Positions 23,235-33,145 of a DNA stretch of 64,000 bases are shown piece after piece. Numbering within the stretch: the stretch's first letter is position 1; every line of letters starts with the position of its first letter. The stretch lies in contig NC_092312.1 of assembly GCF_036785885.1 (NCBI RefSeq), forward strand, positions 16,634,001 to 16,698,000, in the 5' to 3' direction. The translations under genes were made by a program, and so were the position numbers. The notes below the pieces were generated by a model that saw only the letters and a program-made list of their open reading frames with translations, searched no databases and had not been told where the DNA came from. The stretch comes from Coffea arabica. Lineage: Eukaryota; Streptophyta; Magnoliopsida; Gentianales; Rubiaceae.

Positions 23235-24440
23235 ATGGGTTGCTTTGGCGGTATCTTCAACAAGAACAAGGTGATCTTCATCATGGGAGCCACAGGAACT
23301 GGAAAATCCCGTCTGTCAATCGACCTGGCAACCCAAATTCCTGCTGAGATTATAAACTCGGACAAAATACAAGTGTACAAGGGACTTGACATTGTGACCA
23401 ACAAGGTTACCGAGAAGGAGAGAGAAGGGGTGCCGCACCATTTGCTGGGAGAAGTGGAGCCTGATTCCGACTTCACTACTCGTGACTTCTGTTACGAGGC
23501 ACTCTCAGCCATAGACAGGATTCTGGACTCTGGTCGATTCCCAATCATTGTTGGTGGATCCAATTCGTTTCTCGAAGCACTTGTGGAGGACCCTCTTTAC
23601 AAGTTCAAATCAAGATTCGCTTGTTGCTTCATTTGGATTGATGTTTCCCCACCCGTTCTTTTTTCCTATGTCTCCAAAAGAGTTGATCAGATGGTGGATG
23701 CAGGTCTATTCCCTCTCTCTCTCTCTCTAATTCGCCCCTTTGGTGTGTGTGTGTGTATGTAACACCCATGCTTGTATAGTATTGAGTTTGATATAGATTA
23801 GGTCTACATTTGTCTTATCTCAACAAAAAAAAAAATATATTATTGGTCGGATAAATTAAAGTAGATTAGATGTGCTTTATTGTGATAAAAGGATGCGTAA
23901 AATAATCAAACAATTTTTCACATCGGATTATTTTCCGACCGAAATTGAAATTACATTACGAATTAGCCACGTACGACTGTTAGTGAGTTGGGTCCTTTTT
24001 CTTGATTTATTATCCGGCTCAAATAAAGGTTAAAATCAATCTAATACCAGAGATTAATGCTTGCATCACTATAAGCAGGCCTAGTTGAAGAAGTTGGAGA
24101 AATATTTGATCCGGAGGCAGATTATGGCAGAGGCATTCGACGGGCAATTGGAGTCCCTGAAATGGACGAGTACTTTCGGGCGGAGGCAAAAATGGACGAA
24201 ACAAGCAAGGAGACGTTGCTGGCTTCAGCTATTGAAGAAATTAAGAGCAACACTTGCAAATTAGCTTGCCGTCAGGTGGAGAAGATTCAGAGGCTAAAGA
24301 ACGAGCTTAGATGGCCCATAAACCGCATCGATGCTACAGTTGTGTTCGAGAAAACAAGCGCAGAAGAAGCTGATAATGCATGGAATATGTGCGTCTTCGA
24401 CCCATGCATGAAGATACTCAGTCCATTTCTCAATGCATAG
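23235..24440 (+). CDS. IPT: Adenylate isopentenyltransferase (cytokinin synthase), two exons
   Basis: Exons 23235-23703 and 24079-24440 give 276 residues; the 375-bp intron is GT-AG and in phase. The enzyme moves the isopentenyl group of DMAPP to the N6 of ATP/ADP/AMP, the first step of cytokinin synthesis. Visible motifs: P-loop GATGTGKS (18-25), AEIINSDKIQVYKGLDIVTN, GVPHHLLG, PIIVGGSNSFLEAL, then RRAIGVPEMDEYF, LACRQVEKIQRLKNE and RIDATVVF. The start is the first ATG after an in-frame stop at 23217. It gives MGCFGGIF, so there is no visible plastid transit peptide. The chain is shorter at both ends than the about 320-350 residues of AtIPT3/AtIPT5. Arabidopsis ATP/ADP-IPT genes have intronless coding regions, so the intron is unusual. 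Reading on past the donor meets a stop after about 20 codons, so splicing is required. No tRNA-type zinc finger is seen, which argues against tRNA-IPT. Confidence 0.88.
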
Positions 24441-24549
24441 CAGCCAGCAGCAGGAAGATCATGTCCAACCCCTTCCCCCAAAAGAAAAAAAAAATGAACT
24501 CCCAACCGAGATGAAAATGGCTTGGAAGTTGCAAATTAGCTAGCTTGCA

Positions 24550-24551
<2 letters not shown>

Positions 24552-24598
<47 letters not shown>
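24552..24598. repeat. (TA)n microsatellite
   Basis: Uninterrupted TA dinucleotide run of 47 bases, about 110 bases after the IPT stop codon and probably in its 3' UTR. Confidence 0.95.
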
Positions 24599-24600
<2 letters not shown>

Positions 24601-25095
24601 CAAAAATCTTATGGATGGTTTTCCTTGGCTATGGTGCGTAGGAAATTTAAGTTTGCGTAGAAGCGAGATTTTACATGGTTGGATGGATTAAATCTAATTG
24701 TGTATTGGAAAATATTATAACCTTGGTAGTCTTCTTCATAGCCATAATTGATAACACCAGTCGTATTCTTTTTTTTTTTTTTTTTTTTCGGGGTCAGAAA
24801 CACAAGAAATTAAAAGGCTTAACTCACCCTGTAAATCATGTTCCCACATAAACCAGTTTTCTCAATTCTCAAATTCAGCTCCAAATCATATTAAACATGC
24901 CCTAAACAAGTAAGAATACAACATCCGGTGAACACGAAAGAGAGCACAAAGCAAACAAACCAGACTAACTAAATCACCAAATCAAGCAGAGACGACACTG
25001 GAAAAGAAAACCATGGTCACTACCAAATGGAAAATGTGAGCCATGCACGTAGAGAAAGATCGATCAAGATCAGAGGGTGGTGGTGCAGGATCCAA
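24599..25095. other. Spacer between converging IPT and DIR1-like genes
   Basis: The 3' ends of the two genes converge here. A poly-T run of about 19 lies near 24770-24788. Nothing else is recognised. Confidence 0.4.
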
Positions 25096-25425
25096 TTAGC
25101 AATGGAAGGAGTCGGTAATATGGCATTTGACAGGGAGTTCCATGGCGTGGTCTGGATCAATTCCAAACATAGGCATGTAGCTGGAAAATGAGCAAAGGCA
25201 AGTCAAGTCGGCAAGCTTGAGAGCCGTGCAACAACGACCCTGTTGCGGGACCTTAACAGCTGCAGCCGCCACAGCTGGTTTGCAGGACATCAGATCATCA
25301 ATGCTTATCCCACAAATATCACTGGGGTGTACTACAGGGACAGCATTGGCCCCAATGGCGGCTGCAACCACCACCAAAGCAGCCACCACGGCAAGCTTGC
25401 CAGTATTACCCGCTGCTCCCTCCAT
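25096..25425 (-). CDS. DIR1-like non-specific lipid-transfer protein
   Basis: Single-exon gene of 109 residues, starting at ATG 25425. A secretion signal of about 28 residues (hydrophobic LAVVAALVVVAAAIGANA) is followed by the eight-cysteine motif: Cys38, Cys48, Cys65-Cys66, Cys76-x-Cys78, Cys101 and Cys109. DLMSCKPAV, CCTALKLADLTCLC and the GIDPDHAMELPVKC block place it with Arabidopsis DIR1 (At5g48485), an apoplastic lipid-binding protein needed for systemic acquired resistance, rather than with ordinary type 1 or 2 LTPs. The linker between Cys48 and Cys65 is Ala/Val-rich. A TATA box lies 115 bases upstream. Orthology to DIR1 itself, as opposed to a DIR1-like paralogue, is not shown. Confidence 0.9.
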   Translation of the reverse strand: MEGAAGNTGKLAVVAALVVVAAAIGANAVPVVHPSDICGISIDDLMSCKPAVAAAAVKVPQQGRCCTALKLADLTCLCSFSSYMPMFGIDPDHAMELPVKCHITDSFHC

Positions 25426-25539
25426 TGATAACCGATATATCCTCTCGGAGTTCAACTAACTAATTACTATGCTTGTGTAGTTAACCTGTGGATATAGTGT
25501 TGATGATATTGTGGTTTCAGGGATATCGGCTGGAGCTTG

Positions 25540-25547
25540 TATTTATA
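25540..25547 (-). promoter_or_regulatory. TATA box of the DIR1-like gene
   Basis: On the minus strand the sequence reads CTATAAATAC. It lies about 115 bases before the ATG, so a start near 25510 would give a leader of about 85 bases. Context and spacing are good. Confidence 0.65.
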
Positions 25548-25708
25548 GTCGTGGAAACGTAAGACATGCAGAGAGGAGGTGGTAAGAACTAATTGTGAGT
25601 CGTACCTCCCGTGATTATGCGTGTGACTGTGTGCGCGCGCGCGTTTTTTTTTTTTTTTTTTTGGTATTGGAAATGGTGAAAGAAATGCGAATAGTATAAT
25701 TCAAATTA

Positions 25709-26007
25709 GAGTGAATGATTAAAAAAGTCACAAAACTATTAAATATGACACAAGTTTGTAATGAGAAGAGTCGCTAAACTGGCAAAAATAGGTCATGGAG
25801 ATTATTTTGTCAAATTCTATCGGTAAATCATTGAAATTTAACAATCTTTTTGGTAAAATTGCCATTGGCAATCGATTGTTTTATAGGTAAAATTTGATAA
25901 AATAACCTCGTTCACCCTTTTTTTTAATTTAGTGATTTTTGTGGCCATAAAAAAGTTTGATAATTGATCCGTGCCAAATTTAATAGTTTAGTGACTGCCA
26001 TTCACTC
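25709..26007. mobile_element. Mutator-like MITE, 299 bp, exact 9-bp target duplication
   Basis: The ends are GAGTGAATG and its inverse CATTCACTC. The arms share AAACTATTAAATATGACAC (left) and AAACTATTAAATTTGGCAC (right, reversed). Flanks are TTCAAATTA on both sides, an exact 9-bp duplication. No ORF. It lies about 160 bases upstream of the DIR1-like TATA box, i.e. in its promoter. Confidence 0.85.
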
Positions 26008-26131
26008 TTCAAATTATCCCATCCTTTAAAAATGTAGCAACTCTAGTGGCTAGTCAAACTCTGCCACCCTTTTCTCCAATTTCATGCATGTTGTTTTTTT
26101 GTTTGATTGCAACGTCTTTGTATAATTTCCC

Positions 26132-26134
<3 letters not shown>

Positions 26135-26182
<48 letters not shown>
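26135..26182. repeat. (AT)n microsatellite
   Basis: Uninterrupted AT dinucleotide run of 48 bases. Confidence 0.95.
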
Positions 26183-26184
<2 letters not shown>

Positions 26185-26321
26185 CTATGCATAACCTACC
26201 TTTTTGCTTTGACGTGTATTTATAAAAAATGACTGAAAAAAAAAACCTACTTTTGAATGATCATAAGACAAACTTCAAGAGTTGTTAATTAGGAAGTCAT
26301 TGAACAGCCAACATACCTTTA

Positions 26322-26468
26322 AGGTGTGTTTGGATTGTATTTTCCGTCATTTTTCATGAAAAAATTACTGTAGCGATTTGATATATGTGAGAGAAAAAGG
26401 TGATAGGGAAATATGATCACGAAAAACGATAATATTTTTCGACGAAAACAAGCAATCCAAACACACCC
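26322..26468. mobile_element. Small MITE (GTGTTTGGATTG / CAATCCAAACAC family)
   Basis: The terminal inverted repeats read AGGTGTGTTTGGATTG and, reversed, AGGGTGTGTTTGGATTGC. The centre holds TTACTGTAGCGATTTGATAT. The same internal words occur in copies near 27337, 37160, 42030 and 44645. Target duplication unclear. No ORF. Confidence 0.65.
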
Positions 26469-27336
26469 TAATAGGGATTTACTTAATTTCTAATGGATGT
26501 CTCGTGACTAAGTGCCACATCTGTTGGCTTTATCCACCAATTTGTACACCAAAACCTCACGGGCTTGCTTTGTATGATGGGGTGGACTATTTTAATTAGC
26601 GGCTTCTAAACAGGATTAACTTTTGCATCGATCTTGAATCGCTTAATTCCTTGGTTTGAAAAATTTTACTAGTAAATTTTATTGAAGAGGGCTGTGCCGG
26701 TTTGCACTTTCTCTCTGTCAGTAGTGTCATGTGGACTCGAAACTTTCTTGAAGCTTTCTGCGGGTCTTCGGAATTAGGTGAATCTCAAAACACTCTGATT
26801 ACGACCGAAGCCCGTGGTATACAGTGCATCGCAACATCAAACTACTCTTATTATCTTAGTTTAGTTGCTAATTAGTTCTATTCTATGCTCGCAAACACTT
26901 CTGCTATTTTGTGACAGAGTAATGATGGCTACATTGTTTGAATTAATCTTATACACAGTGAGTGACAGTGTATGCGCTGTCACGGTTGAATATATGTAAA
27001 GTTTGAATTTCAAATTCGAATTCAGATTAATTATCATGCATTTAATATTATTAATGTATAGAGTGCCGGGCTAAAGAAAATTATTATAGCATATAATGTT
27101 GTAATTCGAATTATTGCAAATCCACCCATGTTTGGGAACAGGTACAGCAGAGTAGCAGAGGTTTATGGAGCTGTATTAATAGTTTTGATTGCAATGATTA
27201 AGATAATTTAGTGGTATTAGGTAAGTCACATGAGTTAGCGCAGCAGCTTTAAACACTACTGGTAACAGATAGTATGTCACTATGTGAGGAAATTATCAGC
27301 ATATAATAAACATGAATACTTCTTAAAATAATATTT
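26469..27336. other. Gene-free stretch
   Basis: No coding exon recognised. It includes a second copy of the TGACAGTGTA-type short repeat at about 26943-27063. Confidence 0.4.
26943..27063. repeat. Short dispersed MITE-like repeat, copy B
   Basis: Contains AATCTTATACACAGTGAGTG and GACAGTGTATGCGCTGTCAC, followed by AAAGTTTGAATTTCAAATTC. Resembles the copies near 15995, 28105 and 60470. Confidence 0.4.
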
Positions 27337-27512
27337 GGGTTTGTTTGGATAGTGTATTATTTGAAATATTATTTGGAATAATTACTGTAGCACTTTTTGT
27401 GATGTGATGTATGTGAGATAAAAAGGTGATCGGGAATATAAAAAGGTGGATTGGGAAATACGTTTATGATGCAAGCGAAATATTATTTGGAATAAAAGCA
27501 CTGTCCAGATAA
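27337..27512. mobile_element. Small MITE, TTTGTTTGGATA family
   Basis: Begins GGGTTTGTTTGGATAGTGTA. The centre has AATTACTGTAGCACTTTTTG and GTGATGTGATGTATGTGAG, and the right edge is the degenerate inverse CTGTCCAGATAAAAG. Related to the elements at 26322, 37160 and 44645. Confidence 0.5.
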
Positions 27513-28260
27513 AAGCATTATTATTAACAACTAGTGGCTTATCAGAATTGTGGTGCTCTTGAAGTTTCAAAAATCAGAAATATTGGCTTCAAACCTCCGT
27601 TCTCTCTCACTTCGTTTTTTAGATCCCACTCATTTCCTGTCGAAAGGAGACGAAAGAAATTGGTGATGCATGTATACAGGTATTAGATATAACAATGTTT
27701 GTACTTTTTCCCCCTTCAATTTACCAAGGCAATAACAAAAAAAAAAAAAAAACACGCGCGCGCGACATTTTTTTGCTAACAGCATATCTTCATGGATGAT
27801 TTATTATTGAATTGTTTTAAAAGCTGATTTTGGAACTGATGCGAGGATGCTTTGGAAGCTTGAATGCAGGGCGAATTTAGTTTAGTTTCACGACGAAAGC
27901 AAATATTAAACCCCATGCAAAATCACGCAGATTAGACGGTGCCTTTTCAGCATATGACATTTGAACCCATGACCTAGGATGCGTAACCCATGCTGGATGA
28001 CAAGGCCTGCCCATATCCATCCAATATGACCTACCATGCTCAAGTCCAACAGGAAACGCTCAATTCAATTGAGAACTCTCAATGCAAAAAAAAGAAGTAA
28101 TTAATCTTTTTTACATTAACAATGTATACGTGATCAGTGTTATATAAATTTTAAATTTAATTTTTACAGACATATCATGAATCTAATATTGATAGCATAT
28201 ACGCTATCAGTGTACGGAGGATTTATTTAAAAAAAATTAAAAAAGAAAAAGAGAGAGGCT
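27513..28260. other. Gene-free stretch
   Basis: No coding exon recognised. It contains a CG-alternating patch next to a poly-A run (about 27738-27763) and the short repeat copy at 28105-28225. Confidence 0.4.
28105..28225. repeat. Short dispersed MITE-like repeat, copy C
   Basis: Left edge ACATTAACAATGTATACG, right edge ATACGCTATCAGTGTACGG, with an AT-rich middle (AAATTTTAAATTTAATTTTT). Same family as copies at 15995 and 26943. Confidence 0.4.
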
Positions 28261-28284
28261 TGTGAATGACAGAATACGAGCGTC

Positions 28285-28405
28285 ACGAAGCACGTGACGA
28301 GAAGAATCAATTGACGTAGCGTGGGATCATCTTGGAACGATCTAAAGGCGGCAACCAGTGTGGCGGTGCCACGCAGTACCATGTGACGTGTCACCTGGGA
28401 GAAAG
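28285..28405. promoter_or_regulatory. Cluster of G-box/ABRE-type ACGT motifs, no gene recognised nearby
   Basis: Within about 110 bases the sequence has GCACGTGACG, TTGACGTAGCG and the pair TGTGACGTGTCACCTG. CACGTGAC and ACGTGTC are core elements bound by bZIP (ABF) and bHLH (PIF/MYC) factors. The stretch 28260-28520 is clearly GC-richer than its surroundings and looks like the promoter or leader of a stress- or light-responsive gene. No coding exon of a known family follows on either strand. Confidence 0.35.
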
Positions 28406-28573
28406 AAACACCCTCTCCCGCTCATTTTCTGGAAAGCGAGCTGGTCCAACTCCAACCACGCCTCCTACAAAGATAACCACTTCTCGCCGGATCTGCCTGT
28501 GATTCCTCCTCTAAAACAGGGGATTATTCGGAATAATCTTTTTTAAGAAAATGCTAAAGTACTTTTTGATATA

Positions 28574-28896
28574 AAGTAAATTATTCGGATGCTTACTGAA
28601 CTTTTGAAACAGTTGAATTTTGATCATTGAACTATTAAAAAATTAATTTTGACTGTTAAATTATCTAAAGTTTAAATCTCGGATCATTATATTAAATTTA
28701 ATCATTAATTATGTCCTTTTTTTTTTGTCTCGTGAATCATGCAAGCACTTAAATCTGTTATGTCTAATGATTAAATTTAACAGAATGATCAGAAATCTAA
28801 ACTTTAAATAGTTCGATGGGCAAAATCAGATTTTCAATAGTTCAACAGTTAAAATTCGACGATTCTAAAAAGTTTAATGACCATCCAGATAATTTG
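28574..28896. mobile_element. MITE with long inverted arms, about 323 bp
   Basis: Arms of about 120-150 bp are inverted copies (left TTATTCGGATGCTTACTGAAC, right reversed TTATCTGGATGGTCATTAAAC; both continue with GTTGAATTTTGA/GTCGAATTTTAA and TAAAGTTTA). CTTTTTGATATA flanks both sides, at 28562-28573 and 28897-28908, a candidate target duplication. Exact ends are uncertain by a few bases. No ORF. Confidence 0.65.
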
Positions 28897-28908
28897 CTTT
28901 TTGATATA

Positions 28909-30358
28909 TTACATGGAGACAAAAATATGATTAAAAAATATATTTATGATGTAAGTAAATAAGTTTGTATAAATAATAAACTATCCAAATAAATCCAAAC
29001 GGCTATTTTAAATAAATAAATTTGTGCAAATAAAATGTATTTATTTCCATTCATTTTGTTCCGCTATTTCAGCCCTTGTCACCAGCTATTCTATCAATAT
29101 CTCCATTCCAAACACCCCTGCTCCTCACCCAAAATCACATAAACATAGAGTATTGTTTAAAATATTATTTAGATCAATTATTAATATTTTCTTGTGATAT
29201 GATGTGCTATTTCCATTCCGTTGATAGTCTCATGTTTCTTTTTTTTTTTTTTTTTTGAATTGTCTAAACATGTTTGTCACTTATGCAATATAACAAAAAA
29301 ATATTCTTTGATTACCCAGTTTACCCTTTGAGTGTTGTCACGCTCGATTTTGGATATCTTCTTACACATAGGAAGACACTAAAAAATCTGTTTCATTGAA
29401 TGTGTCTACCAAGGGTAAAGTGGGAAATAAGCAACATATGGCCTCAACTTTTGCTACTACACATTTATTAAAAAAAAAAAATTTCCACTAAGAACACAAG
29501 CAACGCTATTATTATTATTTTTTTTTTTTTGCATGACGAAAAGAGCTTCTAGTTGGTAAAAAACCGAAACATCAAAATTGTTTTTAATGAAATAGCCAAC
29601 TTAGTGACTTACCAAAGGAAAAAATTATTCATGTAAGCAGTATTACAGCATACTTTGTCTAAATTTTAGTGATGATAATAAGAGATCAAGCTAATAACAG
29701 GAATAGAAAACGTGATTGAGAATGATTAAAAGTAAAGATATGATTTGATTGACATAAAAATAAAAAATGTACAATTAATACAAACTTATATATGGCAGGT
29801 CATTAATAGATTGGATTAAGTTGACTATAAATAAGGAATTGTGAAAAGGACTATAATTAATTGTAAGCCAAAAAAAATGAAGGAGTAAAATCCACAAAGA
29901 TATAAAGTGACACACTTTTTTCTTGCAAAATAATTTGCCACTTGGTGTGAAGATAAAATAATTCTGTCTACTTGATAGAATATAGAAATTAATGGCCAAG
30001 TTAGTAGCCTACCAAAATCGGAATTGAACATTGCTCTCTCTCTCTCTCCCTCTCTATATATATATATGTGTGCGTGTGTGATACTTGAAAAAATGTGTTT
30101 ATGATATAAACAAAATAATATTTGAAATTTCTTTTGTATCTATTAATTATATCTTTTTTGCTGCAACTAATTAGTTTATGGCCGATCAAATTGTTGCTGC
30201 TAGTTTCTACTTCTATTGTGCGTATCCTAATTTCACTTAGCCACGCACAAAAGAAATGAATAATGACTTTGCCCGGGTTATGACAAAATTCACTTTCCAA
30301 CTTTATTTGCATAGCAACTACAAAACGAATACACAGAAAAGTTTTTCCATGTCGAGTT
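28909..30358. other. AT-rich gene-free stretch
   Basis: No exon recognised. Holds poly-T and poly-A tracts and a compound microsatellite at 30034-30079. Sequence near 28930-29010 and 29150-29280 recalls degraded copies of the small TTTGTTTGGATA MITE family. Confidence 0.4.
30034..30079. repeat. Compound microsatellite (CT)n(TA)n(TG)n
   Basis: A CT run, interrupted by CCC, passes into TATATATATA and then TGTGTGCGTGTGTG. Confidence 0.9.
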
Positions 30359-30530
30359 TATTGATTTAGATGATTCAATGCACTCTAATAAGAAACAGAA
30401 TGGGTAATTCCACTTACTTTACGGCCAAGAATAGTAAAGAATAATCAATAATATATAGTGATTGCGTACAAAAGACTTGGCAGCTCTTCCATTGTGGATT
30501 TCCTAAAAGAGTCTTGTTGAATCATATCAT
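30357..30530. repeat. Direct repeat, copy 1
   Basis: Starts TTATTGATTTAGATGATTCA and continues with AGAAACAGAATGGGTAATTC, GGCCAAGAAT, AAAAGACTTGGCAG and GTGGATTTCCTAAAA. The same order recurs about 500 bases downstream, with a shorter spacer. Confidence 0.75.
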
Positions 30531-30854
30531 GGTTTCTGTGGTTGACCTGTGGAGAAGAGTCTGCAAATATGGCTTAAAGAACCTTTCTTTGCTTTATCTG
30601 AGCTTATTTGGTCCATATAGATGAAGTTTAGAATGAAGGAACGACATTGTGGAAAGAATGGAGAAAAAAAAAAAAGAAAAAGAAAAGGGAAACAAGGGGA
30701 AGTGGTTATAATAAGTACTACTAAAGTTATGGCGGTGCAAGGAAGTGAAAGTTGGCAGGAATTAATAGATTAAGACTAAGTGAAATTTTGTTGATGTGGC
30801 CAGCCTAGATTGGTAAGTGTACTTGATCAAGGGGATCACCTTGATACACCTTTT

Positions 30855-30975
30855 TTATTGATTTAGATGATTAAAAGCAATCTAATAAGAAACGGAATGG
30901 GTAATTCCACTTACTTTCGGGCCAAGAATGCACACAAAAGACTTGGCAGTTTTTACATTGTAGATTTCCTAAAAT
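30855..30975. repeat. Direct repeat, copy 2
   Basis: Same words as copy 1 (TTATTGATTTAGATGATTAA, AGAAACGGAATGGGTAATTC, GGCCAAGAAT, AAAAGACTTGGCAG, GTAGATTTCCTAAAA). It lacks about 40 bases between GGCCAAGAAT and the AAAAGACTTGG block that copy 1 has. Confidence 0.75.
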
Positions 30976-31542
30976 CCGAGATAAACCCTTTTTGCCTCAG
31001 CTTGTTTTATCTCGGTCCTGGCCCTGGTCCCGGTCCTAGGTACGTACATGGCGTAGGAATAGTGGTGTGTTTTGTTGTACATTAATTATAAAGAGTCTTC
31101 TCTATCTTTGATGAAACTTTTCCCCTTGGGCCTTGACTGCCATCACCACCATATTCTTTCTTTCTTTGAGCTGAAGTTTTGAGGTCTTTATCATATTGTT
31201 ATCTAGTTACCCTTTTTGCGCGTTACAACTGTAGTTTGATCACCTTTTTCCTGTAAATCTGTTTCTAGATTTAGGGGAACAGATGGAAGAATTGTGGAGG
31301 CATAAGAGGAGAAGCGGTGGAGGTAGACATTGCTTCCCGCGTTTTCCATCTGCAATCCTGAATTAACTCATGCGTGCAAGCTATTCTTTGTAATCTCAAG
31401 TAATCCCTCTTCAGCCACTACATTTTTCTTGGTCCTAAACGGTTTTAATTCTCTTTAAGCTTCTTCATTTCTCATCAGCCCCTGGCCTTTACTCTATCTC
31501 TATCTCACCTTCCTTTTCACGTATCACTTTCCTCTTTAGTAG

Positions 31543-31550
31543 TATAAATT
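31543..31550 (+). promoter_or_regulatory. TATA box of the UPF0496 gene
   Basis: TATAAATT in the context TAGTAGTATAAATTAAG, about 490 bases before the start codon. The leader is probably spliced: a donor CAA/GTAAGA at 31735 and an acceptor TTGCTTAG ending at 32015 would remove 281 bases. Splicing of the leader is inferred. Confidence 0.45.
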
Positions 31551-32032
31551 AAGTTTCAAAACATCCCCAGTATCAGATAATTATCCAATCAACATTGTTT
31601 TCTCTCGACTATCTGCTTTTGCCGTAACCTATAGACTTAGTCGTCTTCAACCTCGAAACAACTAAAAAGACTCGATCTTTCGTGTATATTCAGTACCCAA
31701 TCCAATTTGCTGTTTCTTCAACAGTTTCTATCAAGTAAGAATCCCTCATTAGTAAAGTTTCTTCCTCACCCTTCCCCCCTCTTGCATTTTCAGGACTGCT
31801 TGCTGATTTTCGTGGAGGTTGTTGCATCTGGGCTGCCAATGATTTACTTAATCTTCAATCCCATATATCAAAGCTTCTTAGAATTTGGGTGCTGAAGATT
31901 GAAGCAAAGATTTAAACTTTCTGTTTGCGTTAGCTTTTAACAATCAAATTGAAGGGATTTTTTGAGCAAGGAATTAAGGGAAGAATTTTAAGTTGGTTTC
32001 CTTGTTTTTGCTTAGATCTGAATTTGGAGGCC

Positions 32033-33145
32033 ATGGGAAGTCATATGAGTAAGAAGCCTGGTGAAAGTTCATCTGCAATTAGCAACATTCAATTCACGAC
32101 TGAGCTTAATTCATATGAAGCCGCTTGTAAGATGGATGAGGGTTTGCAGTCCTTTGACACAAGTCTCCATGCTAGAACAAACCATGTTATCAGTACTCTT
32201 GCTGCTGGCGTAGAAGTTAGGGCCGTCTCATTTGATTCTTTAAAGGAAGTCACTGGATGCCTTCTGGACATGAACCAGGAGGTTGTTAAGGTTATCTTGG
32301 AGTGCAAGCAGGATATCTGGAAGAATCAAGAATTGTTTGAGCTTGTGGAGGAGTACTTCGAGAACAGTCTCAAAACTCTGGACTTCTGTGCTGCTTTAGA
32401 AAAGTGCCTAAAAAGAGCCAGGGACAGCCAATTGCTTATTATGGTTGCTCTACAGCAATTTGAAGAGGAGGATGGAGTTGAAGGGAATAGGTACAATAGG
32501 ACTTTGGATGAGTTGAAGAACTTCAAGGCTGCCGGTGATCCTTTCACCGAGGAATTTTTCGAAATTTTCCAGTCTGTGTATAGGCAGCAAATTCTGATGC
32601 TTGAGAAGCTGCAAATGCGAAAGAGTAAGCTTGATAAAAAGCTCAAGTACATCCATGCTTGGAGAAAATTGTCGAGCATTATCTTTGTTGCCACATTTGC
32701 TGCTGTTCTTATATGTTCAGTCGTGGCTGCTGCTATGGCTGCTCCTCCTGTTGCGGCCGCTCTTGCCGCTGCTACTTCCATCCCACTGGGATCAATGGGG
32801 AAGTGGATTGATTCTCTTCTGCAGAGCTATGAAAATGCTGTCAAAGGACAGAAGGAGATCATGAGCTCAATCCATGTGGGCACTTATGTCACCATCAAGG
32901 ATCTGGACAACATCCGAGTGCTGATTGACAGGTTGGAAATCGATATCGAGTCACTCCTGGCAAATGTTGATTTTGCTATTAGTGAAGATGCTGTGAAGCT
33001 TGGCATAGAAGAGATCAGGAAGAAGCTCGATGTATTTATGAAGAATGTCGAGGATTTAGGGGTGCAAGCTGATGTTTGCAGCCGGGATATTCGCAGGGCC
33101 AGGACTGTTGTTCTCCAGAGGATCATCAAGAATCCCAACCATTGA
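32033..33145 (+). CDS. UPF0496 (DUF677) membrane protein, At4g34320-like
   Basis: Single coding exon of 370 residues. The start ATG gives [14 protein letters not shown], the usual beginning of this family; an in-frame extension upstream has no ATG. Residues 20-210 are a helical, charged domain with [48 protein letters not shown] and [20 protein letters not shown] hydrophobic double segment lies at about 214-250 ([17 protein letters not shown], then an Ala-rich run) and is followed by [10 protein letters not shown]. The C-terminal helical part ends with [18 protein letters not shown]. Length and order match At4g34320 closely. The molecular function is not established; related BPS1-like proteins affect signalling and development. 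Membrane association is inferred. Confidence 0.94.
   Translation: MGSHMSKKPGESSSAISNIQFTTELNSYEAACKMDEGLQSFDTSLHARTNHVISTLAAGVEVRAVSFDSLKEVTGCLLDMNQEVVKVILECKQDIWKNQELFELVEEYFENSLKTLDFCAALEKCLKRARDSQLLIMVALQQFEEEDGVEGNRYNRTLDELKNFKAAGDPFTEEFFEIFQSVYRQQILMLEKLQMRKSKLDKKLKYIHAWRKLSSIIFVATFAAVLICSVVAAAMAAPPVAAALAAATSIPLGSMGKWIDSLLQSYENAVKGQKEIMSSIHVGTYVTIKDLDNIRVLIDRLEIDIESLLANVDFAISEDAVKLGIEEIRKKLDVFMKNVEDLGVQADVCSRDIRRARTVVLQRIIKNPNH

Noticed and set aside
23123-23347. 74-codon frame overlapping the start of the IPT gene
   Set aside because: Different frame from IPT, low-complexity Ser/Phe run, no family match. It is a shadow of the IPT exon.
27930-28000. Possible SINE-like head on the minus strand (GGGTTCAAATG)
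   Set aside because: The B-box match is fair, but no A box at the right distance was found.
32326-32781. 151-codon minus-strand frame inside the UPF0496 gene
   Set aside because: Antisense shadow of a long coding exon; the plus-strand protein matches its family along its whole length.
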